From Selaginella moellendorffii (lineage: Eukaryota > Streptophyta > Lycopodiopsida > Selaginellales > Selaginellaceae): a stretch of DNA of 64,000 nucleotides. Positions 37,060-47,042 of the stretch are shown here, piece by piece. The notes under the pieces were generated by a model. It had not been told where the DNA came from. It made no database searches and saw only the letters and a list, made by a program, of their open reading frames with translations. The position numbers and the translations under genes were made by a program. The stretch lies in NCBI RefSeq assembly GCF_000143415.4, contig NW_003314335.1, positions 712,113-776,112 of the forward strand, given 5' to 3'. The number at the start of each line of letters is the position of its first letter. The first letter of the stretch is position 1.

Positions 37060-38447
37060 CTCTTACTCACGTGTTTACACGAAGCCGCCGGAGAAAAAGA
37101 CCTAGGATCACTACCAAACTTCTCCTTTGCCTCGGCGGGCCCGTAATCGACGTGGAAAATTTGTGGCCACTGCAACAATCGCGAGCCTCCAACACAGAGG
37201 CGAAAAGACAAGAAACTCTTACCTGTGGCCATGGATTCCCCAGTGCACGAGTTGCAGGAGGCTGAGGAAGTAGCTCCAGATTTACAACGCTCGTGCAGCC
37301 GTGGCGGACCACAGTACCGATGCAATCTGTGCCTGTATGGCCTCCTCCTATCACCACCACTTTCTTGTCTTTGGCAGATATGTAGTTGTTGTCCTTGAGC
37401 CAAATCCAGCAAACTCTTGGTATTCGTGTGAAGGAACTCCATGGCAAAACGTATGCCATCATATTCTCGGCCTTCTACTTTAAGGTCCCTGAAGAAAAAC
37501 AAATAAAAAGATGGTTAGATCTGAAACAAGTGGAGAAAAGCAAGACTTGCAAGTAGTAAGCTATCATAGTCGGACATTAACCTCTCCACCGAGAATAACT
37601 TGTCAACTCCGACATTCGCATTAACAATGAACTCGATCCCTGCGGCAGCCATCAGGTTCACTCGCTGGTGAACGACCTCCACTTTGTCGGTCTTCATGTT
37701 TGGCACACCGTACATCATGAGGCCTCCAATTCTATCCACTCTCTCAAACACTGTCACAGAGTGGCCGGCCTTACTGAGCTGATCAGCGGCCGCTAGGCGT
37801 GCCATACCGCTACCTACAATCACCACTCTCTTCCTGCAAAGAGACAACGACGTGAGAAACCAACGACGTGAGTAAACCTTGTCTCTACATACCCGGTCCG
37901 ATAAGCTGGTGGACAATCCAGCCTTCCTCAAAAGCTTTGTCGATGATGGTACACTCTATCGTCTTAATGGACATCGGGTTCTCTATAATTCCCAGAACAC
38001 AAGCACCCTCGCAAGGAGCAAGGCACACACGTCTTATGAACTCTGGAAAGTTGTTGGTTTCCAGGAGCCTATCCAAGGCTTCCCGCCAACGACCTTGGTG
38101 AACAAGCTCGTTCCATTCCGGAATCTTGTTTCCAATGTCATCCCGCAGGTCAACAGAGATGAATAAATAACATAGCTGAACTGGACATACCTGGTTGCAG
38201 TTCTAATGGAGTGCCGCGCGGACTGGGTTTTAAGGAGGTTATCGCAAGGACCTCGTTCCAATGGGCCGGGCGATATGGAAGTGTTTCTCGTTCATACGAG
38301 ATAAATCCCGATGTTTCACTGCGTCCGGAATTCTTGTTGGCCGCGCTTGGGCCTGAGTCTGACCACAAAGCGAACACGTCAGAGTTGCAGGCCAGATAAT
38401 CATTCAATTCTACCGCGACTACTGCAGCCGCTCCTCCGTCAGCCATT
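37060..38447 (-). pseudogene. NADH-glutamate synthase C-terminal (GltD-like) pseudogene
   Basis: Minus-strand blocks in order: GFISYERETLPYRPAHWNEV (38300), LLKTQSAR, PEWNELV-like then [20 protein letters not shown] (38080), [40 protein letters not shown] (37820), [54 protein letters not shown] (37360) and [19 protein letters not shown]. This is the small-subunit part of plant NADH-GOGAT. Frameshifts separate several blocks, the Cys cluster is partly lost (CMDCGTPFC is not intact), and the dinucleotide loop GSGPAG has become GSGMAR. The large glutamate-synthase domain is absent. It is a truncated duplicate. Confidence 0.85.
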
Positions 38448-38559
38448 TTCTTCGAGAGCTGTTTTGTAGTCGCAGGGGAAAACTTTCACGAATTCGTAAT
38501 TGGCCTGCAGATGCATATGTTTGTTATGGTAAATGGTTGGATAACATATAGAAAGATCG

Positions 38560-39300
38560 AAATACCTCCCAGTTAAGCTGGTTATTTTCCACACATGCGA
38601 GGGACTCCATCGCCACTCCATTCAATCCTTTCTTCGCAGAGAGCAGCCACAGCTTTCACATACAGTGCGTGCTCCTGTCGGTAGCAAATCCCATTCAAAA
38701 ACCAATCGAAACTAAAGAACAATCAAACCACGTACTTGTTCCAACACTCTGGCTGCCAAGTCTTCCGTCTCTAGAACAGGAACTTCTTGCTGCGCGAGAA
38801 TGCTCCCATTCTCACAAAATGGATCGTTGCGCTTGAGACACTGTTACAAAGTTGTTGCAAGCAATTAGAGCTCGTGCGGTGAAAGATAGAATTTACCGAG
38901 AGCCGACAGCCTCGTGGACTTTGATTCCGTAGAAACCTTTGCCTCCAAAAGCCGAGAGAAGCATCAGGTGAATGTTGAGGATCGCTCGAGGAAACGCTTC
39001 CACGAGTTCTTTTGGTATCAACTTAAAGTAGCCGGCCAGCAGACGAAATCCACTCCTTGATGCCTCAGATAATGTTAAATCTTCTAGGGAAAGAAAAGCA
39101 TGAAACCAGCCGCAGAACTGTCCTGCATTCTAAATCCAGGACAAAAGAATGAAACTCTAGCTGGATTGCTATGGATTCTAGCCATGGAGAAAAACTAACC
39201 TGGCTTGTCCGAGACAACGGTCACCATCGGTCGTCGCTCTGTGGATGCTCCGAAAGTTTGATCCGCCGGTGGACACGAAAACAGCCAGGCGCTTCCTCGT
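38560..39300 (-). pseudogene. GART pseudogene (inverted partial copy of 29309-30414)
   Basis: The minus strand preserves, in order, GART exon 1 end (RLAVFVS, SNFRSIH), most of intron 1, a nearly deleted exon 2, exon 3 pieces (VDFVCWPATLS region; PRAILNIH), exon 4 pieces around 38760-38840, exon 5 (HALYVKAVAALCEERIEWSG near 38660) and even the 3' flank (38560-38600, shared with 30420-30470). Introns are retained, so it is a DNA-level duplication. Indels destroy the frame. Confidence 0.8.
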
Positions 39301-39330
39301 TGTCGTCCAGTGTGTAATCCGTATAGAGCA

Positions 39331-40065
39331 CTCACCACTTCGATTGTGGCGAGTACTCTTGTGGAGCAGGACAGGAAAACCTAAGAAGAGCCTACGGAAA
39401 TGCTAGAGAACTTTAAAGGTTAAATAATAAAAATCTCTGTTGACAAAAGTATGGACAAAGCTTTATTGCCTCCACCAGAGAGCTTCCCACAGCCACAAGT
39501 ACCTGTAGTTCTAAGTTATCATGTTCCGTCACCATACTAGCCACGAGCTCCATATCAGAAGAATACAACACAGTAGTATGCACCAACAAGTATATGCTGG
39601 CTGCGTGATTGGAATTGGAGTGCATAGAACAGGGAATGTGGCTTAAGCGTTAGGTCTCCATTTGGCCATGGAGAAAATCAGCTAAGCCGAAAAGTGTGGC
39701 GCTGATCGAGCAGCTCGGCTTGAAATCGGTGAGTTCTGCTAGTTTAAACAAAACTGGTACTTAAAATTATAAACTCAACTGATTACTCAACGCATAAACA
39801 AGATTTGCCTTTAATCTTCTTTTAATTATATCATTATTAACTATCGCTAATGTAGCATTTAATACTAGATATTCTAGGAATATTTTGTACACAAAAATTA
39901 AAATAAATAAAAAATTGTTCTACCTTCCTTTTATACTAGCTAGCTCCGCACTACAAAAGAAACATGAGACTCACTAAAACAACAATGCAGAGAACTCTGC
40001 TGCCAACCTCATGTGCGTTGTTAATTAAAGGGGGACATTCACAGTGCAACAAAAACGCTCAAGGA
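39331..40065. other. AT-rich intergenic region, no gene seen
   Basis: 39780-39940 is strongly AT-rich. A 70-codon minus-strand frame at 39413-39625 has no recognisable motif. Confidence 0.4.
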
Positions 40066-40410
40066 TCAAGCGCCAGTAAGCTGCGCTGCTCTCAGAGAAG
40101 TAACTGAATCATTCACTTTCCTCCGTCTTTTCTTGAAAATCTCAGGCTGGCTGCACAACATGTCGTTAAAATAGCGAATAAAACTGTGACAAAAAGTGCA
40201 CCTGTGGCCATCAGTACTGTCCTCAGCACTTCTTCTGCACACAAAAGAGGGCTGCATTAACACTGTTATGAACAAAAAGTTAAATTACCTTCGGTGGTGG
40301 GCACCCCTCTTGCTCTTGGAAACCTGCCTCACCAAGACACCCGTAGTTGGCAACAACCATGCCAATACGAGCCTCCGTGTTGCCTTCATCGCCTCCCCTC
40401 CATTCTCCAT
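40066..40410 (-). CDS. Small three-exon protein, unknown function (79 aa)
   Basis: Exons 40289-40410, 40202-40234 and 40066-40150 join in phase with GT-AG introns of 54 and 51 bp. The protein starts MENGGEAMKATRRLVLAWLL, has one hydrophobic stretch (LVLAWLLPTTGVLV), then a basic half with RRRSAEDSTDGHS and FKKRRRKVND, ending AAQLTGA. The clean phase agreement of three exons with correct splice sites is the main support. A single-pass membrane or organelle-targeted basic peptide is plausible, but no family is recognised. Confidence 0.5.
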
Positions 40411-40441
40411 GAACAAGACAACTGCAAGTCAAGACTGGTAA

Positions 40442-40658
40442 TGTTATGAGCTATTCTTGGCTCATAACTAGTACGGATGCGGGACGACAGGGGATCCATA
40501 CGAGACATATATGGTCCGACTGGCGCAAAGCGGGAGGGTAGGTTTTCGTTGTTCTCTTCTTCTTCTTCCAGGCCTTGAGCCTTTTCTCTTCTCTTGTTTC
40601 TCATGTGAATCACTCATTAATGGATCACATCCTTTTTGATTGGATTCTCATCCTAACA
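40442..40658 (+). repeat. Probable 5' LTR of gypsy element
   Basis: About 217 bp, starting TGTTATGAG and ending CTAACA, giving TGTTA...TAACA ends. It sits 2 bp before the primer binding site. No second LTR copy was found to confirm the left boundary. Confidence 0.55.
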
Positions 40659-40660
40659 TT

Positions 40661-40672
40661 TGGTATCAGAGC
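40661..40672 (+). other. Primer binding site (initiator tRNA-Met)
   Basis: TGGTATCAGAGC, the standard plant retrotransposon primer site complementary to the 3' end of initiator tRNA-Met, directly after the LTR end. Confidence 0.95.
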
Positions 40673-40883
40673 ATTGATCAGGACCTTGGCAAAGATCATT
40701 CGGGATATCGCATCGTGGGAGAGAGGTTTGGTCCACGTCCTTAGCTCCACGGCATTCGCCCGATCTAGGGTACAGCTGTCTCAGCAGGGCATCCGACAGG
40801 AGGTGTTTGCGGCGGCGATCATTTACCCTAGGCTGCCGTGGGCGATCTGGGCTTGGGCGAGAGCAAGGCGCCAGAAAGAAGCA

Positions 40884-42689
40884 ATGCCACCATGGAACAA
40901 AGGAAAAAAAGAGGTGAAATCTTCCCCGTCAGCCGATGGAGAATCCAGCAATGTTGAGGTGGTCGATCCAGTGAATTCTCCACAGGTAGTGCCTAAGCCG
41001 GTTGGTGAGTTGAGGGAGGTGTTGCAGTCTTTCATGCAACGCTATGTGACGAATCATCAGCAGGACTTGGAGAGGTTCCAACAATTGCAGCATACCTTGG
41101 CCATCATCGAGCACAATCAGGCCACTATGGGTGGCAAGATAGAGGAGCTGGGGGAGCAGCAGCGGGTTTTGACAGAGAAGCAAGAACAGATGGGGTCTAG
41201 GGTCAAGGATCGAGGAGACCCTGATCTGAAAGACATTGTGCACCGGTTTTCTGACGAAGATTGGTTCCAAGATTCGAGTCCTGAATTACCCCCAACAGGT
41301 GATCGACCTTGGTATGATGACTTGCTGGAGAAGATGAAGTCACCAGTTCCAGAAGGAGGGGCCAAGGGGATACTCGGGAGGGGTCCAGGGATGGGGTCAC
41401 GGTGGCAGGATCGGGAGAAGCTCAATATACTGGAGTACGATGGCTCAAATGATCGGCTAAGACTTCAAGATTGGCTCCGCAAGCTGGAGTGGTGTTTTGT
41501 GTGGCAAGATACCAAGGGAGTGGATAAGGTTCCCTTTGCATCAATCTTCTTGAAGGATCTGGCATCTGAGTGGTTTCATAACTTGGAACGAGCTCGCATA
41601 TTTCTGGACTGGGAACAGTTCAAAGTCTTGATCACAGACACTTTCATCCTGACCCCAGTTTTGGAGCTGCCCTTCAACAAGTTGTGCGACCTTCGCTATG
41701 ATTGGCAACATCAAACTCTCCAGGCATTCAATACAGGATGGTTACGGGCCAGATATGAGGTAGTGGGAGTTTCAGACGAGATTTTGGCCCAGCGTTACGT
41801 AGCAGCGCTGCCCTCATCAATGGCAGGTGATGTTGCTCAAACCAAACCAGTTTCTGTGCGTCAGGCAATGGTGGCAGCATTGAATGCAGACCAGCGGTTT
41901 CGTGAATGGGAGTCTCGATTGCGTCGTCCTGATATAAGCAGGCTTCATCGTCAGGATTTCCCAGCTGCATCACCGACCCCTACGCCGACAGTGTTGCCGA
42001 CAGTGAACAGTGATAAGGAACGCAAGCCTTGGCGAGATCTATCCACTCAGGAACGGGCCAAACGCTCAGAGGATTTGAAGCTAGGCAAATGCTTTGATTG
42101 TGGGCAGAAATGGACTCGAGGCCACCATTTGGTTTGCCCATCTCGGAAGGGTGCTACAGTTCCCAAGGCAAAGGTGGCGATGCTACATTTTTGCGAGGCT
42201 GCTTCTGGGGAATTTGTTCCAGTCGACATGGACACGGTTGATGAGAGTGAGGAGATCTTTGTTTGGGAATCAGGGAACAACAGCCCGGGCTTGGAGGACC
42301 CGGACAGCTCAGGTGGCAAGGCATTTATCTCCTGCTCAGCATATTTTGGAAAGACTGGTCCGCAGTGTTTCCGGGTGCGGGGAACAATTAATGGCAGAGT
42401 GGCATTCGGCCTGGTTGACTCTGGCGCCTCACACACGTTTGTGAATCGGCGGAGTTTATCACAGCTGAAGCTCCTTCCGTTGCATACCAACAATCTTTTG
42501 AATGTCGAGATTGCGGATGGAGGGATGGTGGAATCATCTCAAGTGGTGGATTGTGCATTTGTGGTTGGGGAGTACACAGTGAAGGGTTGGTTCCATGTGC
42601 TGGATATGGGTGCAGTGGACGTAGTCATCGGGGTGGAGACTCTCCAACAGCTTGGGGATATCATGGTGAACTTCCAGGAGCAACCATGA
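40884..42689 (+). CDS. Gypsy gag-protease
   Basis: Frame starting MPPWNKGKKEVKSS; the frame is also open upstream into the LTR. It has a coiled-coil stretch (LERFQQLQHTLAIIEHNQAT), a capsid-like retrotransposon gag domain (LRLQDWLRKLEWCFVWQD; FNKLCDLRYDWQHQTLQAFN), a CCHC zinc knuckle (CFDCGQKWTRGHHLVC) and an aspartic protease with VDSGASHTFVN. The nucleocapsid knuckle spacing is unusual (C-X2-C-X5-H-X3-C, the last Cys after LV). Stops TGA TAA at 42687-42692 end it; pol continues in the same frame afterwards. Confidence 0.88.
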   Translation: MPPWNKGKKEVKSSPSADGESSNVEVVDPVNSPQVVPKPVGELREVLQSFMQRYVTNHQQDLERFQQLQHTLAIIEHNQATMGGKIEELGEQQRVLTEKQEQMGSRVKDRGDPDLKDIVHRFSDEDWFQDSSPELPPTGDRPWYDDLLEKMKSPVPEGGAKGILGRGPGMGSRWQDREKLNILEYDGSNDRLRLQDWLRKLEWCFVWQDTKGVDKVPFASIFLKDLASEWFHNLERARIFLDWEQFKVLITDTFILTPVLELPFNKLCDLRYDWQHQTLQAFNTGWLRARYEVVGVSDEILAQRYVAALPSSMAGDVAQTKPVSVRQAMVAALNADQRFREWESRLRRPDISRLHRQDFPAASPTPTPTVLPTVNSDKERKPWRDLSTQERAKRSEDLKLGKCFDCGQKWTRGHHLVCPSRKGATVPKAKVAMLHFCEAASGEFVPVDMDTVDESEEIFVWESGNNSPGLEDPDSSGGKAFISCSAYFGKTGPQCFRVRGTINGRVAFGLVDSGASHTFVNRRSLSQLKLLPLHTNNLLNVEIADGGMVESSQVVDCAFVVGEYTVKGWFHVLDMGAVDVVIGVETLQQLGDIMVNFQEQP

Positions 42690-42692
42690 TAA

Positions 42693-45451
42693 CGTCTCAG
42701 CTTCAATAACAACGGCAAGAGGGTCACTTGGGCGGGTATCGAGGTTCCCCAGGACTGCTCAACAGTGTCTTACGCCCAGTGTGCTCGGATGTGTGGGAAG
42801 GGCGCAATCGCCGTACCAGTTGAAGCTGGAGACCAAACAGAAAGGTTGCAAAAGGTTGAGAGAGATGAGATGATGCAGTGCAGAGTGGCTGATAGCAAGA
42901 ATTCAGTCGCTCAGCAGGAGGAGTTTCATGAGCTTCAACAAGATATTCTCAGGTTGATGATTCCAGGGGATTTGCGTGAGGTTCTCCTCCGTCATCTACC
43001 AGTTTTCAGACACCAAGTTTCTTTGTTGGTGTCATCTAGAACAGGTGTGGAACATTCCATTGTTCTAGAGGGCAACTCCATTCCAGTTACTCGTCCATTT
43101 TTGAGATTATCACGGGAGGAATGTCAAGAGGTTGACAGGATGACAGATGAGCTTCTCCAGCAGGGACTGATAGAGCCGAGTTCTAGTCCATTTGCGGCTC
43201 CCATTTTGCTGGTTCTGAAAAAAGATGGTGGTTGGCGACTGTGTGTGGACTACAGAGCACTGAACAGAATCACAGTCAAAAACAGGTTTCCTATTCCGAG
43301 GGTGGAGGAATTGATGGATGAGCTTGGGGGAGCCTGTTTCTTCACAAAGCTGGATTTGAGATCGGGGTATTATCAAATCAATGTGGTGGAACGTGATCGT
43401 CACAAAACTGCATTCAGGACACACAGGGGTCTTTTCCAGTTTAAGGTGATGCCCTTTGGGCTCACTAATGCACCAGCCACATTTCAAGCTGCCATGAACA
43501 AGGTGTTGGGACGGTTCTTGTTCAACTTTGTGGTGGTGTTCTTCGATGACATCTTGATCTTCAGCCGAACTTGGAAGCTGCACCTCAATCACGTGGAACA
43601 GGTACTGCAAGCGTTGGAGGAAGCAGGAATGGTGTGCAAGCTCGCAAAGTGTTCTTTTGGTGCTGTGGAAGTGGACTACCTGGGATTTAAGGTGGCTGAG
43701 GGACAGGTGATGGCGGATCCAAACAAGTTAGAGGCTGTTGCTGACTGGCCGATACCACAAACCATGAAACAGCTTCGGGCCTTCTTGGGATTTGCCAACT
43801 ATTTGCGGAAGTTTGTTAAGCATTTTGCTTCAGTAGCTGCTCCTCTCACAGATCTCCTCAGGTCGACACAATTCTGTTGGGATGTTAGGGCCCAGCAGGC
43901 GTTCATGAATCTCAAGCAATGAATTGTGGAGGCTCTGGTTCTGGTGTTGCCAGATTTTTCAAAGGAATTCACAGTAGACTAATGCATCAGACCAAGGAGT
44001 GGGAGGAGTTTTACTCCAGCAGCATGGCATTGTTGCTTTTGAGAGCCGCCGGTTTACGGAGATTGAATCCAGAGCTCCAGTATACGAACAGGAAATGGCA
44101 GGTGTTATGCATGCTGTTCGTCGATGGAAGCATTATTTGGCTTTCCGTCATTTTCGGCTTCACACTGATCATGTGAGCATTCGGTTTTTGCTCACTCAAC
44201 CCCACCTCAACAAGAAGCAGATGCGTTGGGTGGACGAACTTCAAGCCTTTGACTTCACTATCGAGTATCGACCAGGTGCTTCCAATGTACTTCAGATGCT
44301 CTTTCACGGAAGTTTGCACGCACCGAGGAGTCAGCTCTCTATGGGATTTCTCGCCTGCAACCGGAGTACGTAGAGCAGATTCGGGAGGGGTACGCACAAG
44401 ATGTGGCCCTTCAACAGATTCTAGAGCAGCTTCAGAATGGGGAGCAGCATCCCAAGCTAGTCCTCATTGATGGCATTCTCTGGTCAAAGGGACGGGTGTT
44501 TCTCAACAACAAGCATCCATTGCGACAAGAAATTTTCCGTGAGTGTCATCAGGGAATTCTTGCTGGACATCCCGGGGTGGCAGCAACATTGGCGGCAATC
44601 AAGCTTCACTTTGTTTGGAAAGGCATGCAGCGAGAAGTGAAGGCGTGGATTCAAGAATGTCCGGTATGTCAGGTGGTAAAGACAGAGACAGTGGCTTCTC
44701 CAGGTCTTCTCCAGCCATTACCAGTTGCAGATGGTCCCTTTACTAGCATTTCCATGGACTTTGTGGGGGGTCTGCCTCGTTGCCAAGGAAAAGACATGAT
44801 AATGGTGGTGGTTGACCGTTTCAGCAAGACAGCTCGGTTTCTGCCAACGACAAGTTCAGTGTCTGCAGCAGGGATAGCCGAGTTGTTTTCTCGAGAAGTG
44901 ATTTGCTTCCATGGTCTGCCTCGGGAGATTGTTTCTGACCGGGATCCGAAGTTCCTCAGCTTGTTCTAGCGTCACCTTTTTTCAGCTCTTGGGACCAAGC
45001 TCAGCTTCAGTTCAGCGTATCATCCCCAATCGGATGGGCAGACAGAACGAACCAACCAGACAATGGAGGTATTTCTCAGAGGTTACACACTAGATCGTCT
45101 TACATCATGGCTGCACTGGCTCCCATATGCAGAATTTGCATATAATTCGGCCTGTCATTTTGCTACAGGGTTTGCTCCTTTGGAGATTCTCTATGGGCGT
45201 CGAATCCTATGTTGGCCAGCTCCCGCACTTCCGGTCCCAGAGGTGACAGTTTCTGGACATCTAGAGACCATTCGGGAGTTGCATCAACAAGTTCATAGCA
45301 GGTTGGAGGCAGCTCGTGCAACCATGAAACTTCAAGCTGACAAGCATCGGAGTTTTCGAACATTCACTATTGGCGACCTGGTGTACATCAAGTTCCGACC
45401 CCATCGTCACACTCTAGGCTGTCGAGCGGGCTCTCGATCCAAGCTGACTCA
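42693..45451 (+). pseudogene. Gypsy RT-RNase H-integrase, decayed
   Basis: RT: WRLCVDYRALNRITVKNRFP, FFTKLDLRSGYYQI, MPFGLTNAPATFQAAMN and the catalytic FFDDILIFS. The TGA at 43920-43922 replaces an expected Arg codon. RNase H (TDHVSIRF, FTIEYRPGASN) follows after a frameshift at about 43980; a second shift occurs near 44300. Integrase: HHCC finger (HQGILAGHPG, CPVC), catalytic Asp in SMDFVGGLP and SDRDPKF, a TAG at 44967-44969, then HPQSDGQTERTNQT with the catalytic Glu and YNSACHFATGFAP. The frame is cut at 45451-45455 by the nested element. Confidence 0.88.
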
Positions 45452-45455
45452 ATGC

Positions 45456-45479
45456 AAGCTCTATTTCGTTAAAGTGGGA
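45456..45479 (+). repeat. Left terminal inverted repeat (24 bp)
   Basis: Exact reverse complement of 59057-59080. It is preceded by the target duplication ATGC (45452-45455). Confidence 0.95.
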
Positions 45480-46110
45480 TTTATTCAGTAAAATGGGACT
45501 AGGTACAAATTTTCAAGTATTTGAAAATGACGTGAAATTATATGTTTTTTGTCCAGGGGCTAGACATATCTGGGGCATGGTGACTAGCGCGGTGACTTTA
45601 TGTCCAAACTGAGTCCATCTGGTTGTATAATAAATCTCATTGTCAAGGTGAACAAGCCGAATCTAAAGCTAAAGAAGAGTGATGGCATGCGCGCACACAC
45701 TATTTGTTTGTTCATTGAGCGTGTGGTGAGCTTTCCAAGATGAACGTCATTCCTATTAGCCAGACTTATAACTTAATGGTGAGAACATTTAGATATTATT
45801 CAATGTTATCTTTTTCTAACGAATCTAATTGTGAAGGTGTAGCAAGAGGCATTGCTAGTCTGGAGAAGTCATTTAACTCATTTGACCCTTAGTGTATTTT
45901 CATGAAACTAAATAACATTCATATTATTAAGGAATTTCTCTAGTACCTTTTTTTTACGACATAGAGGCTTGCATTTCTTTCAAAGGTGATTTAGTAAAAG
46001 GCCTGAGGGCACATGCCATTCTATTTCTCAGACCGGTATTAAGATATACTAGTGCAAAGGGAAAAAGGTATTTGGTGATCAAGTAAATGGCATGAGGGCA
46101 CACGCCATTA
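45480..46110. other. Left noncoding end of the DNA transposon
   Basis: AT-rich, with no gene. It contains a module around 45645-45700 (AAGGTGAACAAGCCGAATCT followed by GTGATGGCATG) that recurs in reverse orientation at about 46850-46925 and 46980-47055, each time next to a 22-bp palindrome. Confidence 0.6.
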
Positions 46111-46115
46111 TAAGC

Positions 46116-46390
46116 CTAAGCGCTAGTGGACACCTCCTTTTTGGTACTCTCAGCGGTACTATCATCCTTCTCCGGGTCAGTTGTTTTGCTTTGGATTGTT
46201 GTCTCTGACGTTACTGGGGCGTTCTCGATAGTTGTTAATGTTGCCGTTTGTTCAGAAAAATGATCACCTGGAGTATAGTACGGGGAGTTTGGAAGACTTA
46301 TATATTCTACATCTTCAGTTATCTCCTTCTCCGTCTCCTTTTCTGCCTCACTTACAGATTTTGTGCTTGCCATGAGAACGCTCTTCACCC
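46116..46390 (-). CDS. Possible terminal exon, acidic Thr/Ser/Glu-rich
   Basis: After an acceptor-like TTTTAG (just right of 46390) the minus strand is open for 90 codons: VKSVLMASTKSVSEAEKETE, then SLPNSPYYTPGDHFSEQTAT and ESTKKEVSTSA with a stop at 46116. It is low-complexity and acidic. It lies downstream of the transposase gene on the same strand. The region between (46400-47100) has several GT/AG signals and palindromes, so this may be the last exon of that gene. Confidence 0.35.
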
Positions 46391-47042
46391 TAAAATATGG
46401 AGTTCGTTGTGTTATAAAAGGAAACCAACACACACACTGCAAGGGAATGATGGTACATAAAGCACGTAAGCCCACAATATGGGTTTATGTGCCATTAATA
46501 TGGGCCACACGCCATATTATTAGATTTATGCATGTGTGATTGGTAAATGCATATGTCACATCATCTTTGTTTTACCTCACACACTATATCAGGCCTAATG
46601 AACCATATCACATGTGCGCACATGCTATATATATGGAGAAGTATTATGCAAGGATAGAAATTCAATGCATGATTGTGAAGAGCAATGGCATGAAGCCACA
46701 TGCTAAATAACATTTTAGAGAAAGAATTAAAATAAAAACATGCAAACAGTACTAAGTGGACCAAGACTTAGAAGTGCACAATTGAATGAGGTATTTCTAA
46801 TAAATACTTCACTCACCTCATATAGGAATGGCTACCACTCTCAAATGGCATATCGCCTCATGCCATCACCTCGCAATTTGTTATAACAATCCGATGAATT
46901 CATATTCGGCTTGTTCACCTTGAACTTTAAGTAAGATTTGCTAGAACAACTAAGAATTTATACTTGTTATTTGTATCATCTCACCTAGGAATGGCGTAAG
47001 GCCACATGCCATCACGCCTCCTCTGATTCAGATTCGAATTGT

